Below are positions 32,789 through 40,856 of a stretch of DNA of 42,773 nucleotides, piece after piece. Made by a program: the position numbers and the translations under genes. Below the pieces are notes generated by a model. The model did not search any database. It was not told the origin of the DNA and was given only the letters and a program-made list of their open reading frames with translations. The stretch is from SXXH01 sp041165735 (GTDB lineage: Bacteria; Planctomycetota; UBA1135; GCA-002686595): positions 1 to 42,773 of the forward strand of contig JBKDQQ010000044.1 in NCBI GenBank assembly GCA_046341775.1, read 5' to 3'. Numbering within the stretch: position 1 is the first letter of the stretch; each line of letters opens with the position of its first letter.

Positions 32789-33430
32789 ATGTCCTCGCGC
32801 GCGGTATCGCTGCGCGGCGCGGTGTACATCGACCAGATGCAGCCGCAGTTCGCAGCCACGGTCGCCACGAACTCCGACGGGTACTTCCCCGTCGCGGGCG
32901 AGGCGGCCTTTTGGCTCGAGGTGCAGCCGGGGATCGTCATCAACCGCCTGATGGACGTCGCCTTGAAGAGCTGCGAGGTCAAGCCGGGCGCGCTGCGCAC
33001 GGAGCGCAGCTACGGCACGCTCGAGGTGCACGGTCCCGACCAGGGCATGGTGCGCCAGGCGGGCGCCGCGATCCTCTCCTCGCTCGGCGTCTCGGAGGCG
33101 GACGCACTGCGTCCGAACCTCCTGGCCAGCGAGATCATCCGCAAGATCAGCGACCACCAGGCGATGATGATCAACCGCACGCGCGCGGGGATGCTGGTGC
33201 TCGGCGGCGACACGCTCTACACGCTCGAGGTCAATCCGGCGGTGTATGTGACGCTGGCGGCCAACGAGGCCGAGAAGCACTCGCCCATCCGCATCGTGGG
33301 TCTCGGCGCGGAAGGCGCCGTGGGGCGCCTGCGCCTCGCCGGCGGCGATGCGGAGATCGACGAAGCGGTCCAGGCCGTCGAACGCGCGCTGAAGCAGCTG
33401 CCCGGCCGCGCCAACGAGGGAGTCGACTGA
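32789..33430 (+). CDS. permuted tandem BMC shell protein (EutL/BMC-TD type)
   Basis: A 213-residue protein at the place where PduL might be expected, but it lacks the PduL His motifs. Instead it contains two circularly permuted BMC folds: AFWLEVQPGIVINRLMDVAL with GTLEVHGPDQGMVRQAGAAI, then TLYTLEVNPAVYVTLAANEAE with GAVGRLRLAGGDAEIDEA. AYxxxPPxxxxxxIDAALKSAxV of EutL aligns with the first part. From memory it is closest to the double-stacked trimers (BMC-T2/T3) of the Haliangium ochraceum shell, which have gated central pores for large cofactors. I chose the ATG at 32789; upstream codons are in the preceding gene. Its stop overlaps the next ATG (TGATG). Confidence 0.85.
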   Translation: MSSRAVSLRGAVYIDQMQPQFAATVATNSDGYFPVAGEAAFWLEVQPGIVINRLMDVALKSCEVKPGALRTERSYGTLEVHGPDQGMVRQAGAAILSSLGVSEADALRPNLLASEIIRKISDHQAMMINRTRAGMLVLGGDTLYTLEVNPAVYVTLAANEAEKHSPIRIVGLGAEGAVGRLRLAGGDAEIDEAVQAVERALKQLPGRANEGVD

Positions 33431-33795
33431 TGTTCCTCGGCCGCGTGGTGGGCGAAGTGTGGGCGACGCGGAAGGTCGACGACCTGAAGTCGCTGCGCTT
33501 GCTCGTGGTCGAGGCGCTGGACGAGCGCCGCGATCCAGCCGCGCCCAAGGTCACCCCGGTGGTGTGCGCCGACGCGCTGGGCGCGAAGCTCGGCGAACGC
33601 GTGGTCGTGGCCTTCGGCAAGGCGGCGCGCGTGGCGACGCTCGGCCACGACGGGGACCATGCCTTCGAGGCGGCCGTGGTGGGCATCGTCGACGACTTCG
33701 ACATCCCCGACGCGCCCGAGAGCTGGCGCGTGGCGGACGCGAGCGTGGCGGGCGCGCATCCGGCGCGCGCGAACAAGGGCGCGGAGGGTCCCTGA
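33430..33795 (+). CDS. BMC-P vertex protein 1 (EutN/CcmL)
   Basis: EutN/CcmL pentamers cap the twelve vertices of the shell. The 121-residue product begins MFLGRVVGEVWATRKVDDLKSLRLLVVEAL, the standard start of the family, and continues with VCADALGAKLGERVVVAFGKAAR and a final AAVVGIVDDFDI strand. About 25 residues extend beyond the usual end. It starts by a TGATG overlap with the preceding shell gene, so translation is coupled and the stoichiometry can be kept low. Confidence 0.95.
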   Translation: MFLGRVVGEVWATRKVDDLKSLRLLVVEALDERRDPAAPKVTPVVCADALGAKLGERVVVAFGKAARVATLGHDGDHAFEAAVVGIVDDFDIPDAPESWRVADASVAGAHPARANKGAEGP

Positions 33796-33796
33796 C

Positions 33797-34117
33797 ATGC
33801 TGATCGGCACCGTCGTCGGCAACGTCTGGGCCACGCGGAAGGACCCCACGCTGACGGGCTTGCGCTTCCTCGTCGTGCGCCCGTACACGACCGACGGCAA
33901 GTCCTCGGCCGAGACGCTGGTCGCCGTCGACACGCTGGGCGCCGGGATCGGCGAACGCGTGCTGGTCGTCTTCGGTCGCGCCGCGCGCCACTGCATCGGC
34001 CGCAGCCACGACATCGGATTCCAGACAGCCGTCGCCGCCATCATCGACCGCATGGAGCTTTCCGACGGGACTCTCGTCGGCCAGACGCCTCCCGAAGACC
34101 AAGCCAAGAGGACCTGA
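33797..34117 (+). CDS. BMC-P vertex protein 2 (EutN/CcmL)
   Basis: The second pentamer protein has 106 residues: MLIGTVVGNVWATRKDPTLTGLRFLVVRP, then VAVDTLGAGIGERVLVVFGRAAR and AVAAIIDRMEL. It has a good ribosome-binding site (GGAGG at 33783-33787, inside the end of the previous gene). It is a diverged paralogue of the first rather than a recent copy. Planctomycete and Haliangium compartments are known to carry more than one BMC-P type. Confidence 0.95.
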   Translation: MLIGTVVGNVWATRKDPTLTGLRFLVVRPYTTDGKSSAETLVAVDTLGAGIGERVLVVFGRAARHCIGRSHDIGFQTAVAAIIDRMELSDGTLVGQTPPEDQAKRT

Positions 34118-34119
34118 AC

Positions 34120-34713
34120 ATGACCCGCAACGACCTGAACCCCGTGCTGCGCGACGATGTCGCGTTGGATGTCGCCATCGGCGTGCTCGAGACCTCCTCC
34201 GTCGCGCGCGGCATCGAGGTCGCCGACGCCGTCCTGAAGGAGGCGCAGGTGGAGATGCTCTTCGCCACGCCCGTGCATCCGGGCAAGTACGTCATGCTCT
34301 ACACCGGCTCGGTGCAGGATGTGCGCGCCTCGACGGCGCGTGGCGCGGCGCTGGCGGGCGGCGATCTCGTCGACCAGCTCGTCATCCCCCAGATCCACGC
34401 GCAGGTGGTGCCGATGATCAAGCGCACTGGCCGCATCAACGGCACGCTCGACGCGGTCGGAGTCGTCGAGACCAACACGGTGGCCTCGACCATCGCCTCG
34501 GCCGACGCGGCCCTGAAGACCGCCACCATCGACCTTGTCGACATCCGCCTCGCCAACGGCCTCGGCGGCAAGAGCTTCTACGTGCTGACCGGGGAGGTCA
34601 GCGACGTGAAGAGTTCGGTCGCCGCCGGCGCCAAGGTCGCGCAGGAGCGCGGCCTGCTCGCGCGCGAAGTCGTCATCCCCAGCCCGCATCGCGAGCTCGT
34701 GCGGCACCTCTGA
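34120..34713 (+). CDS. tandem BMC shell protein (BMC-T, single-layer type)
   Basis: A 197-residue protein with two ordinary, unpermuted BMC domains. The first has IGVLETSSVARGIEVADAVL and LYTGSVQDVRASTARGAAL; the second has VGVVETNTVASTIASADAAL and VLTGEVSDVKSSVAAGAKV. Three copies form a pseudo-hexamer. It contains no Cys at all, so unlike PduT it cannot hold a pore Fe-S cluster. As I recall, it resembles BMC-T1 of the Haliangium ochraceum shell (VLELTSIARGITVADAAL). The AAGAGGA ribosome-binding site at 34106-34112 is well placed. Its TGA shares one base with the next ATG. Confidence 0.93.
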   Translation: MTRNDLNPVLRDDVALDVAIGVLETSSVARGIEVADAVLKEAQVEMLFATPVHPGKYVMLYTGSVQDVRASTARGAALAGGDLVDQLVIPQIHAQVVPMIKRTGRINGTLDAVGVVETNTVASTIASADAALKTATIDLVDIRLANGLGGKSFYVLTGEVSDVKSSVAAGAKVAQERGLLAREVVIPSPHRELVRHL

Positions 34714-35231
34714 TGGCCCGTCGCTTCCTGACCAGCGAGGACCTGCGGCGCCTGGCCGCGGGCGGCAAGGAGGTGGTGGTCGACGAGGAGACCATCGTCA
34801 CCGCCGCCGCGCAGGAGTTGGCGCGCGCGCACGGCATCGCGATCCTCTCGGGCCGCGGTGGACAGTGGAGCGAGCCGCGCCCCGATCGCGGTCCCGACGC
34901 GGAGCGCGCCCAGCGCAACCTGCCGCACCTCCCGGAGCCGCAAGGCGACCCGGACGAGGTCGTGACGGGCGTGGTGGTCACCGCGGTCGGTCGCAACCGG
35001 CCCGGCATCCTCGCCGAGATCACCGCCGCGATCGCCGCCGCCCAAGGCAGCGTGCACGACATCTCGCAGAAGATGGTCGAAGGCTACTTCCACATGGTGA
35101 TCACCGTGGAGCTGCCGCCCGGCACCATGTTCGGGGCGGCGAAGCGCCACATGGAGTGCCTCGGCGGCCCCGAGGACTACGTCGTGCGCGTGATGCACGA
35201 ACGCGTGTTCCGCTTCATGCATCGCATCTAG
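34713..35231 (+). CDS. EutQ-N-like / ACT (UPF0237-type) fusion protein
   Basis: The 172-residue protein has two parts. Residues 4-47 (LTSEDLRRLAAGGKEVVVDEE... IVTAAAQELARAHGIAIL) match the N-terminal segment of EutQ and similar leaders of other microcompartment proteins. After a Pro/Arg-rich linker, residues 84-172 form an ACT domain (VVVTAVGRNRPGILAEITAAI, then VHDISQKMVEGYFHMVI), most like the UPF0237 family. In other bacteria UPF0237 genes sit next to UPF0210/DUF711 genes, and one such gene lies 4.2 kb downstream here (39471). It is translationally coupled to the BMC-T gene. I infer a regulatory or partner role linked to the compartment cargo. Function unproven. Confidence 0.75.
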   Translation: MARRFLTSEDLRRLAAGGKEVVVDEETIVTAAAQELARAHGIAILSGRGGQWSEPRPDRGPDAERAQRNLPHLPEPQGDPDEVVTGVVVTAVGRNRPGILAEITAAIAAAQGSVHDISQKMVEGYFHMVITVELPPGTMFGAAKRHMECLGGPEDYVVRVMHERVFRFMHRI

Positions 35232-35268
35232 CCGCGCGACGACGGCGCGGCGGAACCGGAGGTCGACC

Positions 35269-38200
35269 ATGCAACTGCTCGCCGCGGCCGTGTTGGCCGC
35301 ATCCCCTTCGTCGCAGTCCGCTCCGCCGCTGAAGGTGCTGTTCCTCGGGGACCAGGGCCACCATCAGCCGCGTGCGCGCCACGCCGAGCTCGCCCCGGCG
35401 CTCGCCGCGGAGGGCATCGAGCTCGAGTACACGGAGGACCTCGAGCGCCTGTCCGTCGATGGGCTGGCGGGCAAGGATGCGCTGCTCGTCTACGCCAACA
35501 TCGACGAGCTCGGGGCCGAACGCGGCCGCGTGCTCTCTTCGTGGATCCGCGGGGGCAAGGGCCTCGCCGCGATCCACTGCGCGAGCTTCTGCTTCAGGGA
35601 CAGCGAAGAGTACGTGCGACTCGTGGGCGCGCAGTTCTCCAGCCACGGTTGGGGGCGCTTCACGACCGACCTCGTCGGCTCGACGCACGAGGGCTTCCGC
35701 GGATTCCTGCCCTTCGAGGGATTCGACGAGACCTACGTGCACGCACGCCATGGCCCGGATCGCCGCATCGTCGAAGTGCGCCGCGATGGCGGGCACGAGG
35801 AACCTTGGACATGGACGCGCGACGAAGGCGCTGGCCGCGTCTTCTACACGGCATGGGGCCACGACGAGCGCACCTGGACGCACCCGGGATTCCACGACCT
35901 CGTCGAACGCGGCCTGCGTTGGGCCGCAGGCTCCCGCTTCGTCGAAGCTCGAGCCGCCGATCCTTCCGTGGAGCGCGTCGAGGCGCGCGTGCCGCTCTAC
36001 AAGGAGGTCGCTGGATCCCGCGAACAAGGCACGATGCCCAAGCCGCTCTCCGCCGAGGAGAGCCGCAAGTTGATGCACGTCGCCAGCGGCTTCGAGGTCG
36101 ACCTCGTGGCCAGCGAGCCCCGCATCGGCAAGCCGCTCGCCATGGCCTTCGACCCTGATGGACGCCTATGGCTGTGCGAGACGCTCGATTACCCCAACGA
36201 GCTCCAGCCGGCGGGCTCGGGGCGGGATCGACTGCGCGTGCTCGTCGACGAGGACGGCGATGGTTCGTACGAGAAGGACGTGGTCCACGCCGACAAGTTG
36301 TCGATCCCCACGTCGTTGTGCTTCACGCCGGAAGGCGTCGTCGTGCACCAGGCTCCGCACACGTTGCTGCTCGTCGACTCGGACGGCGACTTGCGTTGCG
36401 ACGAGCGCCGCGTGCTGTTCAGCGGCTGGGGTGTCGGCGACACGCACGCCGGACCTTCGAACATGCAACTCGGGTTCGACGGCTGGATCTGGGGCGTCGT
36501 CGGCTACTCGGGCTTCTCGGGCGTGGTCGGCGGCAAGCAGCTGTCGTTCGGGCAGGGCGTCTACCGCTTCAAGCCGGACGGATCGGAGCTGCAGTTCCTC
36601 GGATCGACCACCAACAACACCTGGGGCCTCGGACTTTCCGAGGAAGGCGAGATCTTCGCCTCGACCGCCAACCACGACGTGATGATGCACCTGTCGCTGG
36701 CGAACCCGGTGAAGGAGCGCGTCAAGGGCGTCAGGGCGCGCGCGGTCGAGCCGATCCACCAGTACGAGCGCATGCATCCGGTGACGGACGCCGTGCGGCA
36801 GGTCGACTGGTTCGGGATGTACACGGCGGCCGCGGGGGCGCGCGTGTACGCGCACCGCTCGTTCCCGCGCAGGTTCTGGAACTCGATGGCGCTCGTGTGC
36901 GAACCGACCGGGCATCTCGTGCACGCCTCGCTCCTGGAGCGCGACGGCGCGGGCTGGAAGGCGCTCGACGGCGGTTCGCTGCTCGCTTCGCGGGACGAGT
37001 GGTTCGCGCCCATCGCGGCCGAGGTCGCCCCGAGCGGCGCGGTCTACGTGCTCGACTGGTACAACTACATCGTCCAGCACAATCCGACCCCGCAGGGGTT
37101 CGAGAACGGCGCGGGAAACGCCTACGAGACGCCGTTGCGCGACAAGGTGCATGCGCGCATCTGGCGCTTGAAGCCCAAGGGTGCGCAGTCGTTGCGGGAA
37201 CGCGGGCTGTCGGGCATGCGCGCCGGCGAACTCGTCGCCGCCCTCGGCTCCCCGGACTTGCAGCGGCGCCTCCACGCGCAGGCGCGCCTCGTGGCATCGC
37301 GCGAACCGCAGGTCGACGACCTGCTGCGCGCCGCGGCCGCCGACGAGGCGCTCGACGGGATCGGCAATGCTCCGCTCGTCCTGCACGCCATCCACGCGTT
37401 GGCGCAGCGCGGCGCCTTCCTGCGCGACGAGGCGGCCTCCAGGCAGCTGGTCGGGCTGTTGCGCCACAAGGCGCCCGCCGTGCGCGCCGCCGCGGCGCGC
37501 CTGCTTCCCGCGGGCGCGGCTTCCACCCGCGCCTTGCTCGCCGCGGGGCTCCTCGAGGACGAGATGCCGATGGTGCGCCGCGAAGCCTGCGTCGCGCTCG
37601 CCATGGCGCCCTCGGACGAGATGGTCGGCGCGGAGCTGCTGCGCTTCCTGTCGCGACGCGAGAACCACGCCGACCGCCGCATCGCGGACGCCGCGCAAGT
37701 CGCCGTCGGCGTGCATCCGATCGGCTTCCTGTCCGCGGCGCTCGATGCGCGCACCCCCGCCGACGTGGCGTCGGGCGGACTTCGTCCACGCGTCAACTTG
37801 CTGCCCAACCCGGGCTTCGAGGACGGCGACGGGGACGGGCCGCGTGGATGGCGGCTGCGCGAGTACTCCGGTTCCGCGCGCTGGCGTCGTATCGCGTCCG
37901 GCGGCCGCGATGGCGGCGCCTGCGTCGAAGCGTGGAGCGCGGAAGGCGCGGATTCGTCGTTGCACGCCGATGTGCGCGTCGAAGGCGATGCGCGCTACGA
38001 GTTGTCCGGTTGGGTGCGCACCGAGGGCCTCGAGGGGGCCATGGGCGCGTTGCTCAACGCGCATGCGCATCCGGACGCGACGACCGACGCGGTGCAGGGC
38101 ACCAACTCGTGGCGGCGCGTTTCGGTCGAGCTCGCGACCTTCCCCGGCCAGGAGGCGCTGTCGATCAACCTGCTGCTCGGTGGCTGGGGCCGCGCGAGCG

Positions 38201-39456
38201 GTCGAGCGTGGTGGGACGACGTGTCGCTGGTGAAGGTCGACGAGTCGGGGCCCGTGGGCGCGTTGAACGCGATGCAGTCGCGAGCGCTCGACATCGCCGC
38301 CGCGAACCTGCTCGAGCGAGAGCCGGACTCCGTGGCGCGGGTGGTGGACCACCTCCACGACGCGGATCCCGCCGTGCGCTTGCGCCTGCTCTCGACCTTC
38401 GCGCGCGAGTGGCCCCGCGGGCGGGGCGTGGCTGGCCTGCGCACCGAGGCCTTGGAACGCGCGGGCGGCGACCTCGACGACGAGTCCGCCGCCGCCTTGC
38501 TCTCGTGGCTGGATCGGGCCGGCGAGGGCGACCGCTTCGCCGGCATGCGCGGGGAACTCGCGGCGCGCGCCGCGGCGATCGCGTTGGACGAAGCCCGCGC
38601 CGTAGACCAGCGACTTCGCGCGGCGGACCGCTGGCTCGTGCTGGACGCCGCCGAGGCGGGCCCGTCGATCGCGCTGCTCCTGTGTCGCGCGAAGTCTCCG
38701 GAACTCGTCGCCGGGCTCGCCGGAGCCTTGGAGTCCGTCGCCGGTTCGCGTGTCGGCGGCGAGCTCGCGGCTGGACTCGCCGACGCGGGCGATGCCGCCA
38801 GGCGCGCGGCGCTGGAGCTGCTGCTGCGGCGCGACGCCTGGCATGCGCTGCTGCTCGACGCCTTGGAGTCCGGCCGCCTCCCGCGCGGCGAAGTGCGCGC
38901 CGACGATCGGCGCAAGTTGCTGGCGGGAGCGGACGACGCGGAGCGTGCGCGCATCGAGCGCTTGCTGGGCGCCTCCAATCCGGCACGCGGGGAAGTGCTG
39001 GCGCGCCTGTCGCCGGCCGCGTCCATGCGCGGCGACGCGGTGCGGGGACGCGCGATCCACCAGCAGAAGTGCGCGGTCTGCCACCGCTTCGGCGGCGAGG
39101 GGGGCGAGGTCGGCCCCGCCCTCGACGGCATGGGCAAGCACCCCGCCAGCGAGCTGCTCGCGGAGATCGTCGACCCCAACCGCTCCGTCGAGGCCAACTA
39201 CCGCCTCTGGCTCGTGGAGACCACGGACGAGGTGGTCGTCTCGGGTCGACTGGTGGAGGAGAACGAGCGTTACATCGAGTTGCTCGACGCCGGCGGCAAG
39301 CGTCTCCGGCTCGAGCGCGCCGAGATCGCCGCGATGAAGCGCTCCGATTCGTCGGTCATGCCGGAGGGCCTCGTCGACGACCTGCCGCTCGAGGACATCG
39401 CCGCCCTGCTGGCCTTCCTCGCGACGGATGGAGGAGCGGCGGGCCATCCCCGCTAG
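35269..39456 (+). CDS. large PVC-type protein: ThuA, beta-propeller, HEAT, carbohydrate-binding-like, cytochrome c
   Basis: This 1395-residue protein has a short hydrophobic N-terminus, possibly a signal peptide. Residues 22-235 are ThuA-like (VLFLGDQGHHQPRARHAELA). Residues 270-630 form a PVC 'membrane-bound dehydrogenase' propeller (AFDPDGRLWLCETLDYPNEL). HEAT-like helices follow, then about 842-1005 resembles a CBM-type beta-sandwich (LLPNPGFEDGDGDG). More helices lead to the heme domain with CAVCH at 1268-1272 and VDPNRSVEANYRLW. Such proteins are numerous in Planctomycetes and Verrucomicrobia and are thought to act in periplasmic sugar oxidation; the exact reaction is unknown. GGAGG at 35258-35262 precedes the ATG by six bases. 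It may be transcribed with the microcompartment genes. Confidence 0.88.
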   Translation: MQLLAAAVLAASPSSQSAPPLKVLFLGDQGHHQPRARHAELAPALAAEGIELEYTEDLERLSVDGLAGKDALLVYANIDELGAERGRVLSSWIRGGKGLAAIHCASFCFRDSEEYVRLVGAQFSSHGWGRFTTDLVGSTHEGFRGFLPFEGFDETYVHARHGPDRRIVEVRRDGGHEEPWTWTRDEGAGRVFYTAWGHDERTWTHPGFHDLVERGLRWAAGSRFVEARAADPSVERVEARVPLYKEVAGSREQGTMPKPLSAEESRKLMHVASGFEVDLVASEPRIGKPLAMAFDPDGRLWLCETLDYPNELQPAGSGRDRLRVLVDEDGDGSYEKDVVHADKLSIPTSLCFTPEGVVVHQAPHTLLLVDSDGDLRCDERRVLFSGWGVGDTHAGPSNMQLGFDGWIWGVVGYSGFSGVVGGKQLSFGQGVYRFKPDGSELQFLGSTTNNTWGLGLSEEGEIFASTANHDVMMHLSLANPVKERVKGVRARAVEPIHQYERMHPVTDAVRQVDWFGMYTAAAGARVYAHRSFPRRFWNSMALVCEPTGHLVHASLLERDGAGWKALDGGSLLASRDEWFAPIAAEVAPSGAVYVLDWYNYIVQHNPTPQGFENGAGNAYETPLRDKVHARIWRLKPKGAQSLRERGLSGMRAGELVAALGSPDLQRRLHAQARLVASREPQVDDLLRAAAADEALDGIGNAPLVLHAIHALAQRGAFLRDEAASRQLVGLLRHKAPAVRAAAARLLPAGAASTRALLAAGLLEDEMPMVRREACVALAMAPSDEMVGAELLRFLSRRENHADRRIADAAQVAVGVHPIGFLSAALDARTPADVASGGLRPRVNLLPNPGFEDGDGDGPRGWRLREYSGSARWRRIASGGRDGGACVEAWSAEGADSSLHADVRVEGDARYELSGWVRTEGLEGAMGALLNAHAHPDATTDAVQGTNSWRRVSVELATFPGQEALSINLLLGGWGRASGRAWWDDVSLVKVDESGPVGALNAMQSRALDIAAANLLEREPDSVARVVDHLHDADPAVRLRLLSTFAREWPRGRGVAGLRTEALERAGGDLDDESAAALLSWLDRAGEGDRFAGMRGELAARAAAIALDEARAVDQRLRAADRWLVLDAAEAGPSIALLLCRAKSPELVAGLAGALESVAGSRVGGELAAGLADAGDAARRAALELLLRRDAWHALLLDALESGRLPRGEVRADDRRKLLAGADDAERARIERLLGASNPARGEVLARLSPAASMRGDAVRGRAIHQQKCAVCHRFGGEGGEVGPALDGMGKHPASELLAEIVDPNRSVEANYRLWLVETTDEVVVSGRLVEENERYIELLDAGGKRLRLERAEIAAMKRSDSSVMPEGLVDDLPLEDIAALLAFLATDGGAAGHPR

Positions 39457-39459
39457 ACT
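39454..39459 (+). promoter_or_regulatory. -10 element before the DUF711 gene, built on a stop codon
   Basis: TAGACT in a full GCTAGACTC motif, with the TAG being the stop codon of the large heme protein. The ATG of the next gene follows 11 bases later, so the leader would be about five bases or absent. No -35 match is visible. Confidence 0.5.
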
Positions 39460-39470
39460 CCAACCCCACG

Positions 39471-40835
39471 ATGAGCTTCAGCGACCAGGAGATCCTCGAA
39501 ACGGTGCGGATGATCGAGCTCGAGACGCTCGACATCCGCACGATCACGCTCGGCGTCAGCCTGTGGGACTGCGCCGATTCGGACCTCGACGCGTCGTGCG
39601 AGAAGGTCTACGCCAAGATCGTGCACCACGGCAAGGACGTGGTGGCCGTCGGCAACGCGATCTCGTCGGACTACGGCATCCCGATCGTCAACAAGCGCAT
39701 CGCCACCACGCCCATCGCCTTCGTCGCGGCCGCTTGCGGAGCGAAGGACTTGACGCCCTTCGCCAAGGCGATGGACGCCGCGGCCGAGCGCTGCGGAGTC
39801 GACTTCATCGGCGGCTTCACCTCGTACGTCCACAAGGGCTACACGAACACGGATCGCGCCTTGTTCGATTCGATCCCGACCGCCTTGGCGACGACCAGGC
39901 GCGTCTGCTCGTCCGTCTCGCTGGCTTCGACCCGCGCCGGCATCAACATGGACGCGGTCAACCACTTCGCCCAGGTGGTGCTCGACACGGCGCACGCGAC
40001 CGCGGACCAGGGCGGCCTCGGCGCCGCCAAGCTGGTGTGCTTCTGCAACGCGGTCGAGGACAATCCCTTCGTGGCCGGCGCGCACATCGGCGCGGGCGAG
40101 GGCGAGACGGTGGTCAACGTCGGCGTGTCGGGCCCGGGCGTCGTGCGCAGCGCGCTGGCGCGGCTGGGTCCGGGCGCGGACTTGCTGGCCGTCGCGGAGA
40201 CGGTCAAGCGCACCGCGTTCAAGATCACCCGCATGGGCGAACTCGTCGGGCGCGAAGCCGCGCGACGACTTGGAACCAGCTTCGGCATCGTCGACGTCAG
40301 CCTCGCGCCGACTCCGGCGGTCGGCGACAGCGTCGCCGACATCCTCGAGTTGATCGGCGTGGATCGCACGGGCGCGCCGGGCACCACGGCCGCCTTGGCG
40401 CTGTTGACCGACGCGGTGAAGAAGGGCGGAGCCATGGCGTCCTCGAGCGTGGGTGGGCTATCGGGGGCCTTCATCCCCGTGTCCGAGGACGCGGGCATGA
40501 TCCGCGCGGTGGAGCAAGGCGCGTTGTCGCTCGCCAAGCTCGAGGCGATGACGAGCGTGTGCTCCGTGGGGCTCGACATGGTGGCGGTCCCCGGGGACAC
40601 GCCCGTCGACGTGGTGGCCGGGATCATCGCCGACGAGATGGCCATCGGGATGATCAACAACAAGACCACGGCGGTGCGCCTGCTGCCCATCCCCGGTCGG
40701 AAGCCCGGCGAGACCGTCGATTGGGGCGGCCTGCTGGGGACCGCCATCGTGCAGGACCCGGGTCGCTTCGGCGCGCGCATCCTGCACGGACGCGGCGGTC
40801 GCGTGCCGGCGCCGCTGCAGGGATACAAGAACTAG
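39471..40835 (+). CDS. DUF711 / UPF0210 'PFL family' protein
   Basis: The 454-residue protein matches the UPF0210 family along its whole length. It opens with ILETVRMIELETLDIRTITL, continues with SLWDCADSDLDASCEKVYAKI and VNKRIATTPIAFVAA, has a Gly-rich middle, and ends with GRGGRVPAPLQGYKN. Family structures show the pyruvate formate-lyase barrel fold, but no activity has been assigned that I know of. The RVxGY glycyl-radical motif is absent, so it is not a standard radical enzyme. Family genes usually pair with a UPF0237 ACT gene; here an ACT domain of that type lies in the microcompartment operon. There is no separate targeting tail. It seems to have its own promoter. Confidence 0.88.
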   Translation: MSFSDQEILETVRMIELETLDIRTITLGVSLWDCADSDLDASCEKVYAKIVHHGKDVVAVGNAISSDYGIPIVNKRIATTPIAFVAAACGAKDLTPFAKAMDAAAERCGVDFIGGFTSYVHKGYTNTDRALFDSIPTALATTRRVCSSVSLASTRAGINMDAVNHFAQVVLDTAHATADQGGLGAAKLVCFCNAVEDNPFVAGAHIGAGEGETVVNVGVSGPGVVRSALARLGPGADLLAVAETVKRTAFKITRMGELVGREAARRLGTSFGIVDVSLAPTPAVGDSVADILELIGVDRTGAPGTTAALALLTDAVKKGGAMASSSVGGLSGAFIPVSEDAGMIRAVEQGALSLAKLEAMTSVCSVGLDMVAVPGDTPVDVVAGIIADEMAIGMINNKTTAVRLLPIPGRKPGETVDWGGLLGTAIVQDPGRFGARILHGRGGRVPAPLQGYKN

Positions 40836-40856
40836 TCGCCGGCTCATCGCGGACCG

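Noticed and set aside
32789..33430. PduL phosphotransacylase
   Set aside because: Position and size suggested it, but the metal-binding His motifs of PduL are missing and both halves read as permuted BMC domains.
34120..34713. PduT-like Fe-S shell protein
   Set aside because: The protein has no cysteine, so it cannot bind the pore cluster known from PduT.
39471..40835. Glycyl-radical enzyme
   Set aside because: Although the family shares the pyruvate formate-lyase fold, the C-terminal RVxGY-type glycyl motif is missing and no radical-SAM activase is nearby.
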